A stretch of 32,638 nt of DNA from an uncultured bacterium (GCA_903839905.1 CAIMDX010000069.1:1-32638); one strand, 5' to 3'; shown: positions 18,116-26,300, numbered from the stretch's first letter. Program-made: numbers and translations. The notes: generated from the letters alone by a model not told the origin.

Positions 18116-19537
18116 TTACTTGCGAGACCTTGGCGCAAACTCAAGCCCGATAACAGTTGTGTTTACATCGTTCGACCCGCCATTGGAATCATCATATTCC
18201 ACGCTAAGAGGCCTGACTGTCCAAATAACGCCGTCCATGACAAAAAAAGCATAATCATCTTTCAGGTCATAGTTATATGTTCCTATTCTTTGCCCTGATA
18301 AATCATATTCTTTGATTTGTTTATTTTCATAAAAATAAAAGCTATTTCCGTCCTGAGAAAATATCAATTTTAAATTATATCCAGTTTTTGAAGTAGGAGA
18401 AACCGTTAAAGTAATCGTGCCAAGAGCGTTTAAATTTTGATCATATTTATAAATCTTTTTGCCGCCATCTTTGTCAAATAGTGAAAAAAGGTAAATATAG
18501 GTACCATCTGTGGCCAATGGTCCATTTTCATTCATGTCTATTGTCGCACCGTTGCCGCTTAGAGATTGAAAATTGCCAGCGCCACCGAAGCCGCCGGCGC
18601 CAGAATAGCAGCTTCCAGAATTGCCCGCATATTTTGAACGAGTAGTAGAAGAATATTTTTTGTTTCCTATAATCACGCTTCCGCAGTATCCTCCAGTGCC
18701 AGAGCCACCTTCATAAACTAAGTTCCCGAATTCATTTTTTGAAAAAACAATAGACCCTCTGGCTAATTTTTTACTAACAGGGTCCCACCCGCTTATATAC
18801 CAAGGATCGTTTCTATCCATACCGGTCCCTATTAACGATCTTTCAAGAAAGATAAAATCATTAGATGAAGAACCCCAGGTTCCTCCCGACCCGCTCCCCG
18901 CTCCGATCACTATATTATTCCAAGTCGTGGAATTGGCGCAAACAGAGTTGACGCAAAGGGCAGTGGCCGAATTGATCGTGCCCGTGGCGTTGATGTTGCC
19001 TCCGACAAAAAGGTTTCTAGTGATATTTGAATCGCCCTTGAAATATCCTGCGTACCCTCCTCCTGTGCTGTTTTGTTGCTCTGCGTATAAAGCTGAATTA
19101 GCAGAGTTGGCGTAAGCTGCGATCGCGTCGCCAGAGCTGCCAGTGCCTCCAACTGCTAATTTGGCGAGAGGCGCTGTTGTGCCAATACCGACATTGCCGG
19201 AATTGGCCTGAATGATTGTATTGGAAGTATTGCGATAGCCAAGAAAAAGACTTCCGCTTTTCACATTCAGTTCGTTAGTGTAAATACTGATGCCTCCGGC
19301 ACTGTCCACCACTAAGCCGTCAGCGCCAGCAGGAACATGAAGACTACCTCCAAGAGTCAGGCTTCCTGCCTTGGTTTGGGCTATATTGCTCGTATTGATG
19401 GGCGCATCCACGCTCGCGGGCATGGTGCCGGACGGCTCTGACCAGGCCAGGGTAAAATATCCGGCTGAAAGAGATAGAACTAAAACTGCGGCCAGAAGAG
19501 GCAAGGTTGCCGAAGAGATGTGAAAAAGTTTAGACAT
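18116..19537 (-). CDS. Modular exported surface/fibre-like protein, paralog of 89..2143
   Basis: 473 aa; nearly identical signal region, shared NINATGTINSATA(I/L)CVNSVCANSTTWNNIVIGAG cassette and MNENGPLATDGT(S/Y)IYLFS C-terminal region. Confidence 0.82.
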   Translation of the reverse strand: MSKLFHISSATLPLLAAVLVLSLSAGYFTLAWSEPSGTMPASVDAPINTSNIAQTKAGSLTLGGSLHVPAGADGLVVDSAGGISIYTNELNVKSGSLFLGYRNTSNTIIQANSGNVGIGTTAPLAKLAVGGTGSSGDAIAAYANSANSALYAEQQNSTGGGYAGYFKGDSNITRNLFVGGNINATGTINSATALCVNSVCANSTTWNNIVIGAGSGSGGTWGSSSNDFIFLERSLIGTGMDRNDPWYISGWDPVSKKLARGSIVFSKNEFGNLVYEGGSGTGGYCGSVIIGNKKYSSTTRSKYAGNSGSCYSGAGGFGGAGNFQSLSGNGATIDMNENGPLATDGTYIYLFSLFDKDGGKKIYKYDQNLNALGTITLTVSPTSKTGYNLKLIFSQDGNSFYFYENKQIKEYDLSGQRIGTYNYDLKDDYAFFVMDGVIWTVRPLSVEYDDSNGGSNDVNTTVIGLEFAPRSRK

Positions 19538-19664
19538 AAAAAAATGTTAACTGTTATTAATGTTATGTTAATGATTAAATTAATTTTGATTATATCAAAT
19601 TATTAAAACTAAAAACAGAACAAGGCTGTGGACAAACCAACGGTTGCCGGTTTAAGATAAGATT

Positions 19665-20126
19665 GTGAAAATTATCTCTGAAAACAGAAAAGCGGAATTC
19701 AATTATGAAATTCTTGATCGGTTTGAAGCCGGCCTTGTTTTGAACGGCCAGGAAGTTAAATCCATAAAAACCAGCGGCGCCAGCTTAAACGGCACTTATG
19801 TGATGCTTCGGCAGGAGAAAAGAGCCAAGCGCCCGGAATTATTTTGGATAGGCGGCAATGTCCCTCCTTACCAGCCCGGCAATATGATGTCTAACTATGA
19901 CACGCGGCGAGCCAGAAAATTGCTCTTAAACAAGAAAGAGATCAATTATCTAATAGGCAAAACGAAGATCAAAGGCTTGACTTTAGTGCCTTTAAGGCTG
20001 TATGATAATAACGCTAAATTGAAGCTTGAGTTTGGCATTGGAAGGGGCAGAAAAAAGTTCAATAAAAAAGAACTTATAAAAACCCGCGATGCCGAACGAG
20101 AGATAAGAAGAGCCCTTGCAAGGTAA
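19665..20126 (+). CDS. smpB: SsrA-binding protein SmpB (GTG start)
   Basis: ENRKAEFNYEILDRFEAGLVLNGQEVKSIKTSGASLNGTYV, YDTRRARKLLLNKKEI, LVPLRLYDNNAKLKLEFGIGRGRKKFNKKELIKTRDAEREIRRAL. Confidence 0.96.
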   Translation: MKIISENRKAEFNYEILDRFEAGLVLNGQEVKSIKTSGASLNGTYVMLRQEKRAKRPELFWIGGNVPPYQPGNMMSNYDTRRARKLLLNKKEINYLIGKTKIKGLTLVPLRLYDNNAKLKLEFGIGRGRKKFNKKELIKTRDAEREIRRALAR

Positions 20127-20136
20127 CAAAAACCAA

Positions 20137-20484
20137 GGGGGCGACTGCTTCGACAAAAAAGTTTCGTTCAAAACAAGCAAGCCGAGCATGATAGGTCTGC
20201 TCGTTAATCCGCCCTATCAAACCTATAAGTGCCAACTTATTCAAACAACCCGAATTAGCTTTAGCTTAATTCCATCCGCCAGCCTATTCTCTATAAGCTT
20301 CAGCGGGTGTCAAATTTAGAGATAGATAACTGCCTTTCCTGAAACAGTTATTGATTTGGCTCAGGATAGAAGGATCAAGATTTTGCCTGTTACATACTTG
20401 GCCCTTCAAAAATTCAAAATAGGCTAAGCTTGTAGAAAACTTTGGATGATTTTTTTGGACGGGGTTTCAATACCCCCGCCTCCA
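20137..20484 (+). ncRNA. ssrA: tmRNA (ssrA), tag peptide ANLFKQPELALA*
   Basis: Starts 10 nt after smpB; 5' GGGGGCG pairs with 3' CGCCTCC (20477-20483); 5' ...CTTCGAC and 3' TGGACGGGGTTTCAATACCCCCGCCTCCACC match tmRNA TLD signatures; tag ORF 20231-20269 GCC AAC TTA TTC AAA CAA CCC GAA TTA GCT TTA GCT TAA; P2-like ACAAGC/GCTTGT. Confidence 0.93.
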
Positions 20485-20586
20485 CCCCATTAGAAATTTT
20501 AGATCAAAAAATATTCCATAAAACCATTATTCTTAGAAAAATAATAGCTTTATCAATATTTTGGAATGTAAACTTTCTAACGGGGT
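20484..20586. repeat. Extended palindromic element abutting the tmRNA 3' end
   Basis: ACCCCATTAGAAATTT ... AAACTTTCTAACGGGGT, interior ATTCC/GGAAT and ATTATT/AATAAT pairings. Confidence 0.7.
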
Positions 20587-20640
20587 AAAGAACCTCAATT
20601 TAGCGAATTCGCTTAAAGATGTCCCCTTTCAGCGAGAAAG

Positions 20641-21180
20641 ATTAAAAAATATTTAATCCAAAAAAGACTTATTAAAAGAGTATTTATCAACAACCAAATA
20701 AGGTCCCCGGAAGTGCGATTAATAGATGAAACCGGCAAGCAGATAGGCGTTTTGCCATTAGCCGAAGCCTTGAAGATGGCCCAAGAGAAAAATTTGGATA
20801 TGATCCAAATCACCGAAAAAGTGGAGCCGCCGATTTGCAAGATTGGAGATTACGGCAAGTACCTCTACGCCGAACAGAAAAAAGAAAGAAAAGAAAAGGT
20901 CAGCGGAAAGGCTGGAGAAATAAAAGGCATCAGATTGGGTTTTAATATCGGGATCCACGATCTGGAAACCAGAGCCAAACAAGCCGAAGGATTTTTGAAG
21001 GACGGATCAAAGATAAAAGTAGAATTAATCTTGAGGGGAAGGGAAAAGGGTTTGAGAGGATTCGCCGAGCAAAAGATTCAGCAATTTTTAGAAATTTTAA
21101 ACTCTAAAATACCGATAAAAACTGAAAGGGATCTCAAAAAAGAAATGAGGGCCCTGACGATAATTATTTCAAAAAAATAA
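20641..21180 (+). CDS. infC: Translation initiation factor IF-3, probable non-canonical (ATT) start
   Basis: ORF track starts at GTG 20713 but upstream in-frame sequence [24 protein letters not shown] carries the conserved IF3 N-terminal motif; no ATG/GTG/TTG upstream before the in-frame stop at 20614; ATT at 20641. Confidence 0.85.
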   Translation: MKKYLIQKRLIKRVFINNQIRSPEVRLIDETGKQIGVLPLAEALKMAQEKNLDMIQITEKVEPPICKIGDYGKYLYAEQKKERKEKVSGKAGEIKGIRLGFNIGIHDLETRAKQAEGFLKDGSKIKVELILRGREKGLRGFAEQKIQQFLEILNSKIPIKTERDLKKEMRALTIIISKK

Positions 21181-21181
21181 T

Positions 21182-21379
21182 ATGGCAAATAAAGCAAAAA
21201 CCAGAAAATGCATCGCTAAAAGGTTTAAGGTAACCCCCACCGGAAAAATCTTAAGAAGACCAACCGGCCAAAACCATCTTCTGTCCAAAAAATCATCTCA
21301 GAAGAAAAGAAGCTTGAAGAAATGGGTTGAAGTCTCTCCCAATGAAGTTAAAAAGATAAAAAGAATTTTAAGCTACTAA
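21182..21379 (+). CDS. rpmI: 50S ribosomal protein L35
   Basis: [45 protein letters not shown]. Confidence 0.95.
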   Translation: MANKAKTRKCIAKRFKVTPTGKILRRPTGQNHLLSKKSSQKKRSLKKWVEVSPNEVKKIKRILSY

Positions 21380-21382
21380 AAT

Positions 21383-21727
21383 ATGGTAAGAATAAAAAGA
21401 GGCGTTGCCGCCAACAAAAGAAGAAAAAATACGATCAGCGAAGCAAAAGGATTCAAATGGGGGCGCAAATCCAAATTCAAATCAGCCAAATTGGCTTTAA
21501 TGAAAGCCCGCAGATACTCCTATCGCGACCGCAGAGTAAAGAAAAGAACCATCAGATCGTTATGGCAAACCCACATCAATTTTGCCGTTCGCGCTGAAGG
21601 GCTGTCTTACAGCAAATTCATCGCCGCATTGAAAAAAGCCAACATTGAATTAGACCGCAAGATATTGGCAGGATTCGCCGCCAAAAACCTTAAAGTCTTC
21701 AAAGCAGTCGTCGCCAAAGTAAAGTAA
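21383..21727 (+). CDS. rplT: 50S ribosomal protein L20
   Basis: [66 protein letters not shown]. Confidence 0.97.
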   Translation: MVRIKRGVAANKRRKNTISEAKGFKWGRKSKFKSAKLALMKARRYSYRDRRVKKRTIRSLWQTHINFAVRAEGLSYSKFIAALKKANIELDRKILAGFAAKNLKVFKAVVAKVK

Positions 21728-21742
21728 TCTATCTCATTAAAC

Positions 21743-21769
21743 AAAAAAACCGCTCAAAGCGGTTTTTTT
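21743..21769 (+). terminator. Bidirectional terminator between convergent rplT and the PP-loop gene
   Basis: AAAAAAACCGCT-CAA-AGCGGTTTTTTT. Confidence 0.85.
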
Positions 21770-21803
21770 TGTTTTAACTAGCAATGGTCCAGTCCAATAG
21801 TCG

Positions 21804-22727
21804 CTATAATATTTTTATCTCTGGCTTGGCTGGCAGCTTATCCTGTTTTGAATATCTTATCATCAGCTCTTTTCCTTTTCCCAAAACTTCAACGGTTTGC
21901 TCTTTTGTTGCCGGAATCAAAAACCTGATCAAAATCGTTGGACCGGCAAAATTTTCCGGCTCAATCAGCAAATCTTCTGGTTTTTCCAAACTGGCCAATC
22001 GCTCCCCTTCTTTTTGATCCCTGGCTATAGCTGCAAAAAAATTATTTTCAAAAAAGATCCGGCCGTTTTTTAAAATTTGAATATCTTCTCCGCTAAAATC
22101 AGGTTTTCTTTTTAGTAATTCTCCCAGCCTCTCCGAAAATTGCGGATCGGTCAGCAAGCAGCCTCCGGCCGGCTGGGGAAAATATTCAATGCCTAATTTT
22201 TTAACCAATTCCAGCTGGCCCTTCCGGGACTTGCCTTGAAAATCAAAAAGATCCGCCCTTCTAACCAACCCCTGTTTTTCGGGAATGGTTTCCGGTAAAA
22301 GTTTGGCTGAAAGGGGCCTTAAGATAAGTCCTTCCAGCCCGGCCCCCTTCTCCATCATCTGGAAAGTATTATTATTCTGGGAAAAAGGCCTTTGGCCAAG
22401 AACCTCGCCCGTGGCAATAAAATCAGCCTTTCTCTTTTCCATCAATTCCTTGGCTTTTTTCAGCATTAAAAAATGGCAATCAACGCAAGGGTTTAAGTGC
22501 TTCCCGCGCCCATGTTCCGGTTTTTTTACCGCTTTAAGCTGATCTTCGGCAATATCAACGGTTTCTATTTCCATGCCGTTTTCTCCAGCGGTTTTTTGCG
22601 CCTGGTCACAACCAAAAAAATAGCTTTCAAAACAAACCGGAAAAACCTCAATTCCCTGATCTTTTAAGATCTTATAAGACAGAAGCGAATCCAATCCGCC
22701 GGAAAAAAGTAAAATTGCTTTAGGCAT
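21804..22727 (-). CDS. PP-loop ATP pyrophosphatase, MnmA/ThiI-like tRNA-thiolation family protein
   Basis: ILLFSGGLDSLLSYKIL (SGGxDS), LNPCVDCHFLMLKKA, PAGGCLLTDPQFSERL. Confidence 0.8.
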   Translation of the reverse strand: MPKAILLFSGGLDSLLSYKILKDQGIEVFPVCFESYFFGCDQAQKTAGENGMEIETVDIAEDQLKAVKKPEHGRGKHLNPCVDCHFLMLKKAKELMEKRKADFIATGEVLGQRPFSQNNNTFQMMEKGAGLEGLILRPLSAKLLPETIPEKQGLVRRADLFDFQGKSRKGQLELVKKLGIEYFPQPAGGCLLTDPQFSERLGELLKRKPDFSGEDIQILKNGRIFFENNFFAAIARDQKEGERLASLEKPEDLLIEPENFAGPTILIRFLIPATKEQTVEVLGKGKELMIRYSKQDKLPAKPEIKIL

Positions 22728-22752
22728 GTTCCCTCGCTCCGCTCGATCAAAA

Positions 22753-23208
22753 TCAAAATGAAAAATGATTAACGGAATTATTTATTAAATAATTATTAGC
22801 TTTGACTAAAATATTCTTGGCATTGGCAAACTTCATTTCTTTAAAAGCTTGTCCAAATGGCAGCCATTCATAACCGATATGTTCATCGGAAATTTTTATT
22901 TCTTCTTGCTCTGTTTCCGCCAAGAAAAAAGCAACTGTTTTAAAAATGGTTTTTCCTTGGACATTGAAAAAATATTTGATGGAATGCTTAAACCCAGGTA
23001 AAAAACGAATATCTTTCAGCCCGGTTTCTTCTTCTATCTCCCGACAAGCCGCAGCCATTTCCGTTTCCCCCTCTTCCAAATGACCTTTGGCAAAATCCCA
23101 ATATCCCTTGGCCTTGGGCGACGATCCAGCATAATGCAAAAGCAGATAATAAATATCCCTTCCCTCTTTTCTAAATATGACCACTCCGGCGGATTTTTCT
23201 GAAGCCAT
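22753..23208 (-). CDS. NUDIX hydrolase
   Basis: GHLEEGETEMAAACREIEEETGL Nudix box. Confidence 0.92.
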   Translation of the reverse strand: MASEKSAGVVIFRKEGRDIYYLLLHYAGSSPKAKGYWDFAKGHLEEGETEMAAACREIEEETGLKDIRFLPGFKHSIKYFFNVQGKTIFKTVAFFLAETEQEEIKISDEHIGYEWLPFGQAFKEMKFANAKNILVKANNYLINNSVNHFSF

Positions 23209-23239
23209 AAATTCTTAATTAAATCACGGTTATTTTAAA

Positions 23240-23358
23240 GTTCAAATTTCAAAGCTCAAATGTCAAATCAAATCCAAAATCCCAAATCCAAAAAAGTTTT
23301 CGTTTTGGGCTTTGGATTTTGGGCTTTATTTGAAATTTGGATTTTGGCATTTGGATTT
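23240..23358. repeat. Degenerate word-repeat inverted element (AAATCC/AAAATCCC)
   Basis: ttcaaatttcaaagctcaaatgtcaaatcaaatccaaaatccc versus ttttgggctttggattttgggctttatttgaaatttgg. Confidence 0.6.
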
Positions 23359-23369
23359 ATAAACCAATC

Positions 23370-25100
23370 CTAAAATTTCTGTTTAAAATAAATTACTAAT
23401 TCTTTTAACGACCAGGTATTAATAACATCTACTGGCTCTGCCCACCCCCTCCTTGCCTGGGCCACTCCCAGCTCCATAAAACGCATTTGGTCCTTGATGT
23501 GGCTGTCGGTATTTATCGCCATTCTTACTCCGGCTTCTTTGGCCTTCTTAATATTAATATCATTCAAGTCCAGCCTTTCCGGATAAGAGTTGATCTCCAA
23601 GGCCACATTGAATTCTTTAGCCGCCCGCAAAAGTTTGTTAAAATCCGCTTGGTATTCGTCTCGTTTTTTCAATATCCTGCCGGTTGGATGGGAAATGATT
23701 TTTATATTCGGATTTTTCATCGCTTTAATTATCCTCTCGGTCATTTGATCTTTTTCCATTTTAAAATGGGAATGCACTCCGCCGATTGCATAGTCTAATT
23801 TAGCCAAGGCTTCATCTTTGATATCAATAGAACCGTCTTTCAGAATATTAGCTTCACAGCCGTGAAGAATTTTCAATTTTAAATTTTCAATTTTCAATTT
23901 TTTATTGGTCCTGTCTATCTCAATCCTTTGCTCCAATAGCTCCTTCTCATTCAACCCATGTTCTATCGTTAGGTATTTGGTGTGGTCGGTAATGCCGGTA
24001 TATTCATAACCGAGTTCCATCGCTTTCTTAGCCATTTCTTCAATAGAGTTTTCTCCGCCGCTCCAAGTTGTATGGCAGTGCAAATCGCCCTTAATGTCTT
24101 TAAGCTCAACCAACTCCGGCAGCTTTTTTACTTGAGCTAATTCTATCTCCCCCCTATCCTCTCTTAGTTCCGGCGGGATCCAGTCCAGGCCCAAGGCGTT
24201 ATAAATGCCTTTTTCATCTTCTCCGGCGATCATCTTGGGTCCTCGAAAAAGACCGTATTCCGAAAGCTTTAATCCTTTTTCAATGGCAATCTTTCTTAAA
24301 ACAATATTATGATCCTTGGAGCCTGTAAAGTATTGCAATGCTGATCCATAGCTTCTTCTCGGTACTACCCGCAGATCCATATCAAAATCTTCTTTTAATC
24401 TTATTGAAGCTTTAGTCCCTCCCTGGCCCCAAATCTTTACTATGCCCGGCAGGCTCGTAAAAAAATTCATTACTTTTTTCGGCTGGCTTGAAACTACTAA
24501 AAAATCCACATCGCCTATGGTTTCTTTCATCCGCCTCAATGAACCGGCAAAATCAACTTGCTCAACTTCTTTGATGCTTTTTAACTTGCCATAAACCTCT
24601 TGGGCTTTGGGCAATATCTCCCCCAACAAAAATCTTCCCTTGGACCTTTTTAAAAATTCTATGCCTTGAAGAATATTCGCTTGGGCTTTGGGCCCGAAGC
24701 CGAATAATCCGGCGATCTTGTTTTGCTTGGCCGCTTTCTCTAATTCTTTAAGGTTAGTAATGCCTAATTTCTGAAAAAGATATCTGGCCCGCTTCGGGCC
24801 CATCCCTTCAACCGCGATCATCTCTTCCATCTTGATTGGCAATTTCCTTTTCAGCTCGCTGTAATATTTTATCTTGCCGGTTTTGATATACTCCTCTATT
24901 TTTTGGGCAATGCTATCGCCCACGCTTGGAATCTCTCCCAAAGCCTTCAATCCGCCTTTTTTATAAATATCAGCCACATTTTGCTCTAAAGCGTCAACCG
25001 TAATAGCCGCATTTTTATAAGCATACGGCTTGAACGGCACTTCCTCGCTTTCCAAAAAATCGCCTATCTCATATAAAATTTTTGCAATTTCTTGATTCAT
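23370..25100 (-). CDS. polX: DNA polymerase/3'-5' exonuclease PolX (family X polymerase plus PHP domain)
   Basis: MNQEIAKILYEIGDFLESEEVPFKPYAYKNAA, HhH EGMGPKRARYLFQKLG, GDVDFLV, PHP motif GDLHCHTTWSGGENSIEEM. Confidence 0.95.
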   Translation of the reverse strand: MNQEIAKILYEIGDFLESEEVPFKPYAYKNAAITVDALEQNVADIYKKGGLKALGEIPSVGDSIAQKIEEYIKTGKIKYYSELKRKLPIKMEEMIAVEGMGPKRARYLFQKLGITNLKELEKAAKQNKIAGLFGFGPKAQANILQGIEFLKRSKGRFLLGEILPKAQEVYGKLKSIKEVEQVDFAGSLRRMKETIGDVDFLVVSSQPKKVMNFFTSLPGIVKIWGQGGTKASIRLKEDFDMDLRVVPRRSYGSALQYFTGSKDHNIVLRKIAIEKGLKLSEYGLFRGPKMIAGEDEKGIYNALGLDWIPPELREDRGEIELAQVKKLPELVELKDIKGDLHCHTTWSGGENSIEEMAKKAMELGYEYTGITDHTKYLTIEHGLNEKELLEQRIEIDRTNKKLKIENLKLKILHGCEANILKDGSIDIKDEALAKLDYAIGGVHSHFKMEKDQMTERIIKAMKNPNIKIISHPTGRILKKRDEYQADFNKLLRAAKEFNVALEINSYPERLDLNDINIKKAKEAGVRMAINTDSHIKDQMRFMELGVAQARRGWAEPVDVINTWSLKELVIYFKQKF

Positions 25101-25153
25101 TTCTTCTGTTGCCTTATTCTAAGCTAAAAACAAAGGACGGTCCATTGAAAAAC

Positions 25154-25183
25154 CAAAGGGGATGCTAGATAGCATCCCCTTTG
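25154..25183 (-). terminator. Strong palindrome/terminator downstream of greA
   Basis: CAAAGGGGATGCT-AGAT-AGCATCCCCTTTG; minus strand continues GTTTTT. Confidence 0.65.
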
Positions 25184-25203
25184 ATTTTTGATCTGGCCAA
25201 TGG

Positions 25204-25692
25204 CTAAGCTTCTCCTTGGGAGACCTTTAATACTTTATAAACAAAATTTGGCTGATTTTTTACAGCAACCGCTTCTCCTATTTTCCGGCCCAGTAATGCC
25301 TGGCCAACCGGCGACTCGTTAGATATTCTTCCTTCAAAAGGATTGGCTTCCAGCGTTCCGACTATAGTAAAACTGGTCTTATTTCCCGAATTGTCCTGCA
25401 AAAAAACTTTTGATCCCAAATAAACTGTTTCTTTGTCTTCTTTCGGCGGCATTATTATCTCATAGTTCTTCAAAACCGTATCCAGCTCCTGAAGCTTGGT
25501 TTCAAGCATCTCCATATCCTCCTGAAACGACAAATATTCCGAGTCAATATCTTCCGATTGCAAAACCTTGGGAACATCTCCCCTAGTCTTGGCCAGCCTT
25601 ATTTTTTTTAATTCCTCAAACTCCTTCTTAATTTTGGATAAACCTTCGCGAGTTAAATAAAATTTTTGATCTTGAAGCATTGTTGTTGCCAT
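25204..25692 (-). CDS. greA: Transcription elongation factor GreA
   Basis: YLTREGLSKIKKEFEELKKIRL...; ATG at 25692 (MATTMLQDQ) preferred over the TTG at 25719, which lies in a terminator hairpin. Confidence 0.92.
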   Translation of the reverse strand: MATTMLQDQKFYLTREGLSKIKKEFEELKKIRLAKTRGDVPKVLQSEDIDSEYLSFQEDMEMLETKLQELDTVLKNYEIIMPPKEDKETVYLGSKVFLQDNSGNKTSFTIVGTLEANPFEGRISNESPVGQALLGRKIGEAVAVKNQPNFVYKVLKVSQGEA

Positions 25693-25696
25693 ATAT

Positions 25697-25723
25697 ATAA
25701 AAAATCCCTTCTGGGGCAAGGGA
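25697..25723 (-). terminator. Terminator/attenuator candidate immediately upstream of greA
   Basis: Minus strand TCCCTT-GCCCCAG-AAGGGA-TTTTTT ending a few nt before the ATG. Confidence 0.6.
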
Positions 25724-25973
25724 GTTAGCTTTTATTATTTATTCCTGATTGTGTTTAAGTTTGTTCTACGAGCTTTTCCCTTACCTTAGAAGTGTGGTCC
25801 TTGACCGCAAATAAAAAGTTTGCCGGCAAGTTTAGCGGTAATGGATTGCTTCATTCTGTTTTGGACATTCAGCATATTCATCGTGAATTAATAATAAGCT
25901 CGGCCCCAGCCTTTGTCAATAATCAATTTTACCCTTATTTATCAAGGCTTTCTAACCATTATCAACAGCCAAC

Positions 25974-26003
25974 AAAAAATCCGCCGAAATGAGCGGATTT
26001 TTT
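25974..26003 (-). terminator. Terminator at the end of the ATP synthase operon
   Basis: AAAAAATCCGC-cgaaatga-GCGGATTTTTT. Confidence 0.8.
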
Positions 26004-26013
26004 GCGAAAATTA

Positions 26014-26295
26014 TTATTTTTTCTCTAATTCTCCAGTTTGGCAATAAAGAAAAACTTCTCCTGTCACTAAAACCGTTGTTTGTTTAGGCTGGACTTCCAA
26101 AACTCCTCTTTCAATGTCAAAAATAAATTCTTTCAATTCTTTATCCTGAATCTTTATTTTTCCTTTTTTCAAAGGAGTGATCAATGGCACATGGCCTTCA
26201 AGCACCGTAAGCTCTCCGGCAAGGCCGGGCAAAATAACAGAGCAAACATCTCCCTGGAAAACTATTTTTTCGTGGCTGATAAGGCTTAATTTCAT
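26014..26295 (-). CDS. atpC: F1 ATP synthase epsilon subunit (short, N-terminal domain only)
   Basis: 93 aa; MKLSLISHEKIVFQGDVCSVILPGLAGELTVLEGHVPLITPLKKG. Confidence 0.9.
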   Translation of the reverse strand: MKLSLISHEKIVFQGDVCSVILPGLAGELTVLEGHVPLITPLKKGKIKIQDKELKEFIFDIERGVLEVQPKQTTVLVTGEVFLYCQTGELEKK

Positions 26296-26300
26296 AAAGT

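Noticed and set aside
20116-20319. 67-aa plus-strand ORF in the track
   Set aside because: Overlaps the tmRNA; the region is explained by ssrA structure and tag ORF.
25693-25719. N-terminal extension MPQKGFFIY of GreA
   Set aside because: Starts at a TTG inside a terminator-like hairpin; homologous GreA sequence begins around MATTMLQDQKFYLTREG.
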